A stretch of 64,000 nt of DNA from Candidatus Krumholzibacteriia bacterium (lineage in GTDB: Bacteria; Krumholzibacteriota; Krumholzibacteriia; LZORAL124-64-63). The position numbers and the translations under genes were made by a program. The notes under the pieces are model-generated. The model worked only from the letters and a program-made list of their open reading frames with translations, was not told where the DNA came from and did no database searches. Where the stretch lies: contig JANTFX010000002.1 of NCBI GenBank assembly GCA_024763215.1, forward strand, positions 42,076 through 106,075, written 5' to 3'. This document shows positions 17,847 through 27,051 of the stretch, one piece after another (positions within the stretch are counted from its first letter, which is position 1; the number at the start of each line of letters is the position of its first letter).

Positions 17847-19580
17847 CTACACCAGGATTTTTTCGGCCGCCGGGACCTCTTCCGGGTCGCCGGTGCCCGC
17901 CGCCAGGTCGGCCTGCGGCCAGACCACCACGAACACGGCGCCACCGGATGCGGCCGTCCGGGCTTCCACGTGACCCCCATGGGCCGCAGCGATCCTGGCC
18001 ACCATGGCCAGTCCCAGGCCCGTGCCCTTGTCCTTGGTGGTCTTGAAGGGGGTGAACAGGTCATCACGGATGTCCGGGTCGATCCCGGGGCCGTCGTCGG
18101 CCACCTCCAGGATGTAGTTCCCGTCCCGCTTCCGGACCACCAGTTCGATGCGGCCGTGATAGGCCATCGCCTCGCAGGAGTTGATCACCAGGTTGAGGAT
18201 CATCTGGGTCAGCTGAGAGGAATCCGCGACGAGGTCAAGGTCGTCCGGGTCGCAGCTGAAGTCGACCGCCACCTGCCCCCCGTGGGCCACGACGTGCTGT
18301 GTGGCCTGCAGCTCGACCTCGGCCAGGAATTCCGCTGCCGAAAACCGCCGCAGGGCCACCGGCCGCATGCGGGAATAGGCGAGGAAATCATTGATGATCG
18401 TGTTGACCCGGGCGCTTTCCTTCAGCACCAGCCCCAGCAGCTGGTCCAGGTTGCCGTCCAGATCCAGCTCGCCGGCCAGGATTTCCACGCTGCCGCGGAT
18501 GCTGGCCAAAGGGTTGCGGATCTCATGAGCGATGCTGGCCGCCAGTTCACCGACGGCGGCCATACGGTCCGCCTCCCTGACCCGGGCGGCCAACTTCTTT
18601 TCCCGGGTCAGGTCGGTGAAGATAACGATGGCGCCGTCGCGGTGGCCATCCAGGTCGAGGACGGGGTTGACGTTCAGCCCCAGGGGCCTGGTTCCACCCG
18701 GGACCTGGATTTGCACCTCGCCCCGCTTCATGGGTTCCTGACCGTCGGCGACCGCGACCAGGACCGCGGCCAGTTCCTGTATTCCCGCCTGCGGGGCCAC
18801 CTGGGCGAGGTGCCGCCCCAGGAGGTCCTTTTCCCGCAGCCCCAGGATGGCTTCGGCAGCCGGGTTGATCCGCGTCACGCGACCTGACCCGTCGATGGTC
18901 ATCAGCCCGCTCCTGATGTTTTCCAGGATGTTCCGCACCTCGCAGCGGACCTTGGCGGAGTCCTCCTCGCTGCGCCGCTTCTGGAGCCCCCTTTGCGCCA
19001 GCTTCCTGGCCAGGGAACCGCTCACCATGCCGGTGAAGATGAAAAGGGCCAGGTGCAGGGCCGTGACCATGACGGGCCACCCCTGCAGGTACTCCGGGGG
19101 CGTCGAACGCCCCGCCAGCAACCAGCCGAGGGCCAGGCCGAAATGCCCGCCGCCGACGAAGATGGCGGCCACACCGGCCAGGGACATGGCCCCGCGCGAG
19201 CCCAGGAAGTACGCACCGAACATGATGGGGACGCAGAAGGACAGCGGGAGCATGGAAAAGGGACCACCGGTGAACTGCACCAGCAGCCCGAGCACCACCG
19301 TGTCCACCGCCAGCTGCACAACCAGCAGGAGCTGCCGGTCGACCGGGACCAAGGCGGCCGCCCAGCCGGCGGCCAGGGAAGTGTAGAGCAGGCCCAGGGA
19401 GGCCACGACCCCGGCCAGGGTGACCTGCTCGGGCGCAAACAGGATCATCCCGGCCGAGGCCAGGCTGAGCACCACGGCGAACCCCAACCTCAGCCGCAAC
19501 AGCTTCAGGTTGGGGTCGCCGGGAATCGGGTTGTGGGCCGCGCCGGGCATGGGTTCGCACTCCGCAGCCAAGCTCGTCAA
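17847..19580 (-). CDS. pilS: Sensor histidine kinase PilS
   Basis: N-terminal multi-TM, PAS, ASIAHEIRNPLASIRGSVEIL, ATPase DDGPGIDPDIRDDLFTPFKTTKDKGTGLGLAMV; next to pilR. Confidence 0.93.
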   Translation of the reverse strand: MTSLAAECEPMPGAAHNPIPGDPNLKLLRLRLGFAVVLSLASAGMILFAPEQVTLAGVVASLGLLYTSLAAGWAAALVPVDRQLLLVVQLAVDTVVLGLLVQFTGGPFSMLPLSFCVPIMFGAYFLGSRGAMSLAGVAAIFVGGGHFGLALGWLLAGRSTPPEYLQGWPVMVTALHLALFIFTGMVSGSLARKLAQRGLQKRRSEEDSAKVRCEVRNILENIRSGLMTIDGSGRVTRINPAAEAILGLREKDLLGRHLAQVAPQAGIQELAAVLVAVADGQEPMKRGEVQIQVPGGTRPLGLNVNPVLDLDGHRDGAIVIFTDLTREKKLAARVREADRMAAVGELAASIAHEIRNPLASIRGSVEILAGELDLDGNLDQLLGLVLKESARVNTIINDFLAYSRMRPVALRRFSAAEFLAEVELQATQHVVAHGGQVAVDFSCDPDDLDLVADSSQLTQMILNLVINSCEAMAYHGRIELVVRKRDGNYILEVADDGPGIDPDIRDDLFTPFKTTKDKGTGLGLAMVARIAAAHGGHVEARTAASGGAVFVVVWPQADLAAGTGDPEEVPAAEKILV

Positions 19581-20791
19581 CCTCCGACCACGTTGGCCAT
19601 CTTGAACATGGGCAGGTACATGGCTACGAGCATGCCGCCGACCATGGTGCCCATGACGACGATCATCAACGGTTCTATGGCCGCTGTCAGGGCCTCTACG
19701 GCGGAGTCCACCTCGTCGTCGTAGAAATCCGCGATCTTGGACAGCATCTCGTCCAGCGCGCCGGTCTGTTCCCCGATGCTGATCATCTGGACCACCATGG
19801 GCGGGAAGACCCCGCTTTCCTTCAGGGGCAGGGCGATGGTGTCACCCTGGCTGATGCTGGTGGCCGTGTTCTGGATGGCCTGCTGGATAACGCTGTTGCC
19901 GGCGGTCTTGGCCGTGATCTCCAGCCCCTGCAGGATGGGCACGCCGGAGCTGATGAGCGTCCCGAGGGTGCGCGTGAAGCGGGCAACGGCGGACTTCCTG
20001 AGCACGGTGCCCAGGATCGGTATCCGCAGGGCCAGACGGTCGGTGACCATCTTCCCCTTGACGGTGGCCCGGTAGCGCTTGAAGGCGATGGTGGCGGCCG
20101 TGGCGCCGCCCGCCAGGGCCCACCAGTACGCTTTGAGGAATTCGGACAGGCCCATGACGATCCGCGTCGGCGCGGGCAAGGTGCCCCCGAAATCCGAGAA
20201 CATCTTGGCGAAGACCGGGATCACGAACATGAGCATGAAGATGCAGGCCCCGCCGGCCACCGTCAGCACGATGACCGGGTAGGTCATGGCGCCCTTGACC
20301 TTGCGTTGCAGGGCGTCCGCCTTCTCGAGGAAGACGGCCAAACGGCCCAGGATCACGTCCAGGATACCGCCGGCCTCGCCGGCGGCGATCATGTTCACGA
20401 ACAGGTCCGAGAACACCTTGGGATGCTTCTCCAGGGCTTCGGCCAGGGTCGAACCGCCTTCGACGTCGCTGGTCACCTGCTGCACGACCTTCTTGAAGTG
20501 GGGTTTCTCCAGCTGGCGCCCCAGCACGTCCAGACACTGCACCAGGGGCAGGCCCGCGTTGACCATGGTGGCGAACTGCCGGGTGAAGACCGAGAGGTCC
20601 TTGACCCCCACCTTGGTCTTCTTCAGGAAGCCGATCTCGATCTCCTTCGGCTTCTTCTTGATCGAGGTGATCACCACCCGGCGCTTGCGCAGGTATTCCC
20701 CCACCTGCTTGCGGTCTTCGCATTCGTACTCACCGGAGAGGACCTCGCCCTTGCTCGTCCGGCCTTTCCAGATAAAGGTTGTGGTGCTCAC
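19577..20791 (-). CDS. pilC: Type IV pilus platform protein PilC
   Basis: FTRQFATMVNAGLPLVQCLDVL, GEAGGILDVILGRLA, ARFTRTLGTLISSGVPILQGLEI, IGEQTGALDEML. Confidence 0.96.
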   Translation of the reverse strand: MSTTTFIWKGRTSKGEVLSGEYECEDRKQVGEYLRKRRVVITSIKKKPKEIEIGFLKKTKVGVKDLSVFTRQFATMVNAGLPLVQCLDVLGRQLEKPHFKKVVQQVTSDVEGGSTLAEALEKHPKVFSDLFVNMIAAGEAGGILDVILGRLAVFLEKADALQRKVKGAMTYPVIVLTVAGGACIFMLMFVIPVFAKMFSDFGGTLPAPTRIVMGLSEFLKAYWWALAGGATAATIAFKRYRATVKGKMVTDRLALRIPILGTVLRKSAVARFTRTLGTLISSGVPILQGLEITAKTAGNSVIQQAIQNTATSISQGDTIALPLKESGVFPPMVVQMISIGEQTGALDEMLSKIADFYDDEVDSAVEALTAAIEPLMIVVMGTMVGGMLVAMYLPMFKMANVVGG

Positions 20792-20813
20792 GGGATTCCT
20801 CCGCTGCTACGGG

Positions 20814-21884
20814 TTAAACCATCGCCGGCTGGCCGAGCATCTGCTGCAGCTCCTGCACGTCCGGGCTCCGGCCCATGGCGGTATCCAGAGTCACCCACTT
20901 GTTGACCACCGCCTGGTATAGTGACTGGTTCAAGGTCTGCATGCCGTGCTTCTGCCCTGCCTGCATGTGACCGTAGATCTGATGGGTCTTGTTGTCGCGG
21001 ATCATCGCCTTGATGGCCGGCGTGCATACCATGACCTCCAGCGCCAGCGCCCGCCCGCCACCGCGGGCCCTGGGCAGGAGCTGCTGGGTGATCACGCCGT
21101 TCAGGCAGAACGAGAGCTGCGAGCGCACCTGGTTCTGCTGCTCGGGCGGAAACACGTCGATGATCCGATTGATGGATTCGAAGGTGCTGTTGGTGTGCAG
21201 GGTCGCCAGGGCCAGGTGCCCCGTTTCGGCGATGGTCAGGGCCGCGGCGATGGTCTCGCGGTCCCGCATCTCGCCGATGAGGATCACGTCCGGGTCCTGC
21301 CTCAGCACGTACTTCAACGCGTCGGGGAAACTGTGGGTGTCGCTGTTGACCTCGCGCTGGTTGACGATGCAGTTCTTGTGCTGGTGCACGAACTCGATGG
21401 GGTCCTCGATGGTGATGATGTGGCCCTTGCGGTTGGAGTTGATGGTATCGACCATGGTCGCCAGGGTGGTGGACTTGCCGCTGCCGGTGGGCCCGGTGAC
21501 CAGCACCAGGCCGTTGTTCTTCTGGATCAACGTCCGGCACACGCCGGGCAGTCCCAGCTCCTCGAAGGTGCTGATCTTGTAGGGGATCTGCCGGATGGCC
21601 ATGGAGACCACCCCGCGCTGCAGGAATACGTTTGCGCGGAACCGGCTGATGCCCTGCACGCCGAAGGAGAGGTCGAGCTCCTTCTTGGTCTCGAAGCGCT
21701 TCTTCTGCTCGTCGTTGAGGATGCTGTAGGCCAGCCGCATGGTCTCGTCCCCGCTGAGGACCGCGTGGTCGGTGCTCACGATGGTCCCGTCGATGCGGTA
21801 CTGGGGCGGCAGCCCCGCCACGATATGGAGGTCGCTGGCCCCGCGTGAGACCATGTCCTCTAGCAATTCCCTCATTCCTGCCAC
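20814..21884 (-). CDS. pilT: Pilus retraction ATPase PilT
   Basis: GASDLHIVAGLPPQYRIDG, GPTGSGKSTTLATMVD, EDPIEFVHQHKNCIVNQREV, LIGEMRDRETIAAALTIAETGHL. Confidence 0.96.
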   Translation of the reverse strand: MAGMRELLEDMVSRGASDLHIVAGLPPQYRIDGTIVSTDHAVLSGDETMRLAYSILNDEQKKRFETKKELDLSFGVQGISRFRANVFLQRGVVSMAIRQIPYKISTFEELGLPGVCRTLIQKNNGLVLVTGPTGSGKSTTLATMVDTINSNRKGHIITIEDPIEFVHQHKNCIVNQREVNSDTHSFPDALKYVLRQDPDVILIGEMRDRETIAAALTIAETGHLALATLHTNSTFESINRIIDVFPPEQQNQVRSQLSFCLNGVITQQLLPRARGGGRALALEVMVCTPAIKAMIRDNKTHQIYGHMQAGQKHGMQTLNQSLYQAVVNKWVTLDTAMGRSPDVQELQQMLGQPAMV

Positions 21885-21908
21885 TGCTTGCTTCCCTCCG
21901 GTAAAGTC

Positions 21909-23591
21909 CTAATCCGACACCGCGGTTTCCCGCAGCACTTCCTCGATGGTGGTGATACCCTTCTGGATCTTGACCAGTCCGTCGTCGCGCAGGGTCAGCA
22001 TCCCCTGCTGCACCGCCATGTCCCGGATCTCGCTGGTGGAGGCCCGGTCAAGGATCAGGTCGCGGATCTCCGCGGTGATGGGCATCACCTCGTACAGACC
22101 CTGCCGCCCCGAGTAACCGGTGCCGTTGCACTTGTCGCACCCCTTGCCCTTGTAGACGACCGTGCCCGGCGGCAGACCGATGTCGCGCAAGGCTTCGGGC
22201 GACACTTCCATCTCCTCCTTGCAACCCTTGCAGATCCTGCGCACCAGCCGCTGGGCCATGATCAGGACGGTCGATGATGCGACCAGGAACGGTTCGATCC
22301 CCATGTCGATCATCCGGTTTATGGTGCTCGGGGCATCGTTGGTGTGCAGGGTCGAGAGCACGAGGTGCCCGGTCAACGCCGCCTTGGTGGCGATGCCGCC
22401 GGTTTCCAGGTCCCGGATCTCACCCACCATGACGATGTTCGGGTCCTGCCGCAGGAAGGCCTTCAGGGCCGCGGCGAAGGTCAGCCCCACTTCCTCCCGC
22501 ACCTGCACCTGGTTGATGCCGTCGATGTTGTACTCCACCGGATCCTCGGCCGTCATGATGTTCAGATCCGGGTTGTTGAGCTTGGAAAGGCACGAATACA
22601 ACGTCGTGGTCTTTCCGGACCCCGTGGGACCGGTAACCAGGACCATGCCAAAGGGTTGGGCGATGGCGTGATAGATGTCGGCGATGGCCTTCTCTTCCAT
22701 GTTGAAATCGGCCAAGTCCAGGTTCAGATTCCCCTTGTCCAGGATCCGCATCACGACCTTTTCCCCGTAGATGCAGGGCAGGGTCGAGACGCGCAGGTCG
22801 ATCTTCTTGGTGCCGATCTTCAATTTGATGCGCCCGTCCTGCGGAATCCTGCGTTCTGCAATGTCCAGTTCGGACATGATCTTCAGGCGGCTGATGATGG
22901 CGTTCTTCAGCTTGATGGGCGGCTCCATCACTTCCTGCAGGATGCCGTCCACGCGGTAGCGCACCCGCATGTTGCGCTCGTAGGGCTCGATGTGGATGTC
23001 GCTGGCCCCCATCTTGACCGCCTCGGCCAACAGGGTGTTGACCAGCTTGACCACCGGGGCGTTCTGACCCTCCTGCCCGGTGATGTCGTCATCATCCTCC
23101 TCTTCGACCACCTCGATGTCCGCCTCGATGCCCTCCATGATCTCGGACAGGGAATCGGCGGTCGCATAGTACTTGTCGATGGCCTTCTTGATGGCCATCT
23201 CGCCGGCCACCGCGGGCTGGACATCCAGACCGGTGATGAACTTGATGTCGTCGATGGCGAAGATATTGCTGGGGTTGGACATGGCCACGGTCAGGATCCG
23301 GCCGCGCCTGCTGACGGGCAACACCTGGAACTTCCGGGCCACATCACCCGGCACCAGGTCCACGCATTCCAGTTCCACGGTGGCGTTGTCCAGATCCAGC
23401 ACGGGCATGTTGTAGACTTCGCCCAGGAAGGTGGTCAGGGTGGTCTCGTCGACGGACCCGGCCCGGATCAGGGCCTGCCCCAGGGTGCCACCCTGCTGTT
23501 TCTGGATTTCCTGGGCCTTGCTCAGATCGGCATCGCTGATGACGCCTGCTTCCAGGAGTTTGGCGGCCACCTTGTTCTTGGTCGTTATCAT
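21909..23591 (-). CDS. pilB: Pilus extension ATPase PilB
   Basis: GASDIHIEPYERNMRVRYRVDG, GPTGSGKTTTLYSCLS, AEDPVEYNIDGINQVQV, tetra-Cys CKGCKEEM...CDKCNGTGYSGRQGLYEVM; start 23591. Confidence 0.96.
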   Translation of the reverse strand: MITTKNKVAAKLLEAGVISDADLSKAQEIQKQQGGTLGQALIRAGSVDETTLTTFLGEVYNMPVLDLDNATVELECVDLVPGDVARKFQVLPVSRRGRILTVAMSNPSNIFAIDDIKFITGLDVQPAVAGEMAIKKAIDKYYATADSLSEIMEGIEADIEVVEEEDDDDITGQEGQNAPVVKLVNTLLAEAVKMGASDIHIEPYERNMRVRYRVDGILQEVMEPPIKLKNAIISRLKIMSELDIAERRIPQDGRIKLKIGTKKIDLRVSTLPCIYGEKVVMRILDKGNLNLDLADFNMEEKAIADIYHAIAQPFGMVLVTGPTGSGKTTTLYSCLSKLNNPDLNIMTAEDPVEYNIDGINQVQVREEVGLTFAAALKAFLRQDPNIVMVGEIRDLETGGIATKAALTGHLVLSTLHTNDAPSTINRMIDMGIEPFLVASSTVLIMAQRLVRRICKGCKEEMEVSPEALRDIGLPPGTVVYKGKGCDKCNGTGYSGRQGLYEVMPITAEIRDLILDRASTSEIRDMAVQQGMLTLRDDGLVKIQKGITTIEEVLRETAVSD

Positions 23592-23668
23592 CGGTCCCTC
23601 GCCAATGTTGTACCCGCATCCATCCGGTCCGGATATCGCTGCCATGCGGACCATGCCGACGACTCTTC

Positions 23669-23689
23669 CGGTCCCCTCGTGAGGGACCG
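23669..23689. promoter_or_regulatory. Inverted repeat upstream of pilB
   Basis: CGGTCCC-CTCGTGA-GGGACCG, 7-bp perfect arms, about 80 nt upstream of pilB. Confidence 0.3.
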
Positions 23690-23784
23690 ATCAATTCACC
23701 CTGTCCTTGGATTCATCGGTAGCGGGTCGAGGAACTTTAACCTGAATTACCCCCGGGCCGACAATGGTGCCGGAAGAGCCCCCG

Positions 23785-24213
23785 TCAGGGCCCAGCCGGG
23801 CTCCCGAGGTCCTGCGCGCCCTGCGCTGAAGGGCACGCATAAGCCAGCAGGGTGTCCAGCTTCCCGGCCAGTCGGGGCCCGATGCCCTTGATGCGGACCA
23901 GATCATCCGGACCGCCGAACACCAGGCCTTCGCGCCGGGCCGCCAGGATCCTGCCGGCCAGCACCGGGCCCACGCCCGGCAGCAGGACCAGGCTGTCCAG
24001 GGGGGCTGTGTTGATCGAGAGGGGGATGTTCAGGACGGGCTTCGCACCGGAGGCCGAAGGCGCACCGCCAGCGGCGGGCAGCTGCCCGGGCAGGTGTTCC
24101 AGTTCCGACCGCCAGCGGCCATCGGGACCGATCAACAAACGGTCCCTGAGCAGATGGCCGGCCAGCAGCAGGAAGCACATGAGCAGGAACCCGGCGCCCT
24201 GCCGCCAGGGCAA
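23785..24213 (-). CDS. ComEA-like helix-hairpin-helix protein with N-terminal TM
   Basis: LPWRQGAGFLLMCFLLLAGHLLRD then SINTAPLDSLVLLPGVGPVLAGRILAARREGLVFGGPDDLVRIKGIGPRLAGKL (two HhH); TTG start at 24213 inferred. Confidence 0.8.
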   Translation of the reverse strand: MPWRQGAGFLLMCFLLLAGHLLRDRLLIGPDGRWRSELEHLPGQLPAAGGAPSASGAKPVLNIPLSINTAPLDSLVLLPGVGPVLAGRILAARREGLVFGGPDDLVRIKGIGPRLAGKLDTLLAYACPSAQGAQDLGSPAGP

Positions 24214-24230
24214 CCGGGGTGTGCGGGGTG

Positions 24231-26957
24231 TCAGTGGAGGAAGTTCCAGGACAGGCGCATCACCGTTTCCCGGCCGGGCCCCCAGGCATTGCCCGTCAAC
24301 CGGTAACGCTCGCCGGTCAGGTTGCGCAGGGCCAGGGACAGATCCGCCCCCACCAGCCTGAAGCCCACCACCAGGTCCGTCAGGGTGCGGGCCGGGATCC
24401 CATAGCTCCCGGTCACGTCCCAGGGATCGCTCATGGCGCCCACATGGGTCCTGAACAGCGCCACCTCCAGGACGGCGTCCTCCGCGAACAGGTGATTCTC
24501 CCACATGACGGTCAACCGGGTGTAGGTGTCTGGAGGCATGAAGGCCGGCTGCAGTCCTGTCGATGAGAAATCCTGCCATGTCCCCTCGTAGCGGATCCGG
24601 CCCCACCCCAGGAATCGCCCCTGGTGGCCCACCGCGGCGGTCAGGCGCGTGTAGTCCATGGCCACGCCGTTGGCCAGGCGTCCGCTTTCCGACCCCGGCG
24701 CCGAGGGCACCCAGGTGATCCCGTCCTCCACGCTCCCCGAGACCCCCTCGGCGGCAAGATCCATGCCCACCAAACGTGAGGCCAGGCGCAGGCCCCAGCG
24801 GCGGGTCTTTTCCCGCTTCAGGCCGGAGTTGGGCTCCAGGATAAGTACCCGGTCGGCGACACCGTGGCGCAGGACCGTCCCCAACTCGTCACTGCGGGGA
24901 GCCCGGCCCCCTGCCTCGTAGTACAGCCCCCAGCGCACCGGACCGCCATGGCCCCGCAGCCGGGCCGAGGCCAGCTGGTCCCAGCCCAGCCGGTCGGTCC
25001 ACAGCCCTCCTGCACGGCCCGTCATCTGCAGCCCGAAGACGCGCAGGCCTGAACCAACGGTCACGACGGCCTGCTGCCCATCCATGTGCACGGGCCCGGC
25101 TTCATGACCGAGGCCCAGGGTGTCGGGCCCGGTATCATCCAGCGTCCAGTTCTCCACGGACATGGAAAGCTGCACCGGCAGCATGGATCCGCCGGACGTG
25201 TCCGGCCGTTCCACGCTTGTTCCGGGAACCGTGCTGTCGGCGGGGGCGGCCGCGGTGGAATCGGCAGAGGTGGATTCCAGGCTGTCGACGGAGGAAGCAG
25301 CGCTCGAATCGGCTGCAGCGGCTGCCTCCCCGCTGTCCGGCACCGCGGCGGTCAGCGAATCGTCCTCCACCCCGCTGACGGGCAGGTCCGCGGGTGCGGA
25401 GTTGGCCGCCACATTCCTGCGGCCCAGGGTCACCTCCAGCAACAACCCCTGGCGCCCGGTGGACAGCATCCGGGACGCGGTATCGGACCCGGCGGTGTAC
25501 TGGTCCATGCGGACATCCCGATTGCGCCAGAATACAGCCGTGCGGACACCCACCCGCCGGCTGCCCCCGTGCATGTCCACAGACACCCCGTCGGACCAGA
25601 CCTCCTGATGGTCCGCGTCCAGGGCGGGTACGAGATCCTTGGTCTTGCGGGCATAATCGTAATCGATGTCCAGGCGGGCCTGGTCCGTCAGGGTGCGGGA
25701 CAGGCGCACATGGCTCTGCCGGAGGCGGGCATGGCCGGGATAGTATTCGTCATCTGGAATGGGATCGAAGACCTCCCCCGGCAGGTCGCTGAAGTTGTAG
25801 CCTTCCTTGTCCAGGTTCTCCTGATACTCGAAACCAAGACGCCAAGGGGCCTGGGGAGTAAGAAGTTGCAGCTTCCGCCCGTAGGTCTCGTGACGCCCCT
25901 TGGTGCCCTCGTAGGAGGTGAACGCATCCTGCGGCGCCTGGTCGCGGCGGGCGAGTTGGATCCAGCCGCCGGTGCCCCCCCAGGGGTCCAGGCCAAAGGA
26001 CATGGTGTCGGGCCGCATGCCCGCCAGCGGCACCAGGCCCGGGTCATCGGCCAGCACGTGGCCGGTGCCCAGGGGCAGCCCCCGGCGCATCACCAGGGGG
26101 TAGGCGGCTGTGGAAAATTCCCCCAAAATCATGGCAGCCGAGCCAAGGCCCCCATCGGCTACGGGCACGAAATCACCATGCCAGGCGAGCAGGTCCAGCA
26201 GGGACGCCGAGAACGGGTGCCACAGCCCCCTTCGCCATTCGGGCGGGCCCTCGACCCGGGCAGGCGGAGCGGGCGCCTGGACCGCCACCGCAAGGGTGGA
26301 ATCGGCAGGGGCGCCGGCATCGGCCCGGACGCCCGGAGCCGCCAGGCACATCCAACCCAGCAGCACCAGGGGAGCCACCGATCCCACGCGGCCGACCAGC
26401 GGCTCCCGTCCCAGGTGCCGGAATCTTCCGGCCAGGGAAGGGAAAAGGGCGGCGAAGATGACCAGGTTGCTGCCGGTATGCAGCAGGTAGAACGGCACCG
26501 CCCCCGCCAGGACCACGGCCGGCTCCAGGTTGAAGCCCGCCATGACCCCCGCGGTGGTGACCGCCTCGTACCAGGTTGTGCCGATCAGGGCGAGAAACAA
26601 GGAGCCCAGGACCCGCCTGCCGAGGCCGGAGCCGGAAAGGGCGTTCCAGGAAGACCACAGGCCGCCGAGCAGGCCGAGGCCGGCCAAACCCGCCATCTGG
26701 GCCACGAGGATCCAGACCGCGGGGATACCGAAGGGAGAGCCGAGGGAGTAGATCCCGGCGGCAAGCGCACCGCACACGGCGCCCAGGCGGGCGCCCAGCA
26801 CCACGCCGGCGACCGCGACCACCAGGCTCATCAGTTCCACGTTGGGTATGCCCGCCAGCAGGAAGCCGGCACCAGCCGCGGTGCCGGCAAACAGACCCAG
26901 GAGCACCACGACACGGACCGCGACGTACCGTGCGGGCGCGTTTTCAGTCTTGTTCAT
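24231..26957 (-). CDS. Fusion: ECF S-component-like membrane domain + TonB-receptor-like outer-membrane beta-barrel
   Basis: N-term polytopic IPNVELMSLVVAVAGVVLGARLGAVCGALAAGIYSLGSPFG; internal signal-like VAPLVLLGWMCLAAPGVRA; C-term SLALRNLTGERYRLTGNAWGPGRETVMRLSWNFLH. Confidence 0.72.
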   Translation of the reverse strand: MNKTENAPARYVAVRVVVLLGLFAGTAAGAGFLLAGIPNVELMSLVVAVAGVVLGARLGAVCGALAAGIYSLGSPFGIPAVWILVAQMAGLAGLGLLGGLWSSWNALSGSGLGRRVLGSLFLALIGTTWYEAVTTAGVMAGFNLEPAVVLAGAVPFYLLHTGSNLVIFAALFPSLAGRFRHLGREPLVGRVGSVAPLVLLGWMCLAAPGVRADAGAPADSTLAVAVQAPAPPARVEGPPEWRRGLWHPFSASLLDLLAWHGDFVPVADGGLGSAAMILGEFSTAAYPLVMRRGLPLGTGHVLADDPGLVPLAGMRPDTMSFGLDPWGGTGGWIQLARRDQAPQDAFTSYEGTKGRHETYGRKLQLLTPQAPWRLGFEYQENLDKEGYNFSDLPGEVFDPIPDDEYYPGHARLRQSHVRLSRTLTDQARLDIDYDYARKTKDLVPALDADHQEVWSDGVSVDMHGGSRRVGVRTAVFWRNRDVRMDQYTAGSDTASRMLSTGRQGLLLEVTLGRRNVAANSAPADLPVSGVEDDSLTAAVPDSGEAAAAADSSAASSVDSLESTSADSTAAAPADSTVPGTSVERPDTSGGSMLPVQLSMSVENWTLDDTGPDTLGLGHEAGPVHMDGQQAVVTVGSGLRVFGLQMTGRAGGLWTDRLGWDQLASARLRGHGGPVRWGLYYEAGGRAPRSDELGTVLRHGVADRVLILEPNSGLKREKTRRWGLRLASRLVGMDLAAEGVSGSVEDGITWVPSAPGSESGRLANGVAMDYTRLTAAVGHQGRFLGWGRIRYEGTWQDFSSTGLQPAFMPPDTYTRLTVMWENHLFAEDAVLEVALFRTHVGAMSDPWDVTGSYGIPARTLTDLVVGFRLVGADLSLALRNLTGERYRLTGNAWGPGRETVMRLSWNFLH

Positions 26958-27051
26958 ACCGGAATCTTAACCCAGCGCCGGTCCCTTGGGTAGGGCCGGG
27001 AGCAAAAATCTGCAGGGGCGCGCGGCCGGCGTCCGCTCAGGAGGTGGACCT

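Noticed and set aside
26958-27051. Cobalamin or other vitamin riboswitch upstream of the S-component/TBDT fusion
   Set aside because: Only about 95 nt of intergenic sequence and no B12-box-like or other recognisable aptamer motif
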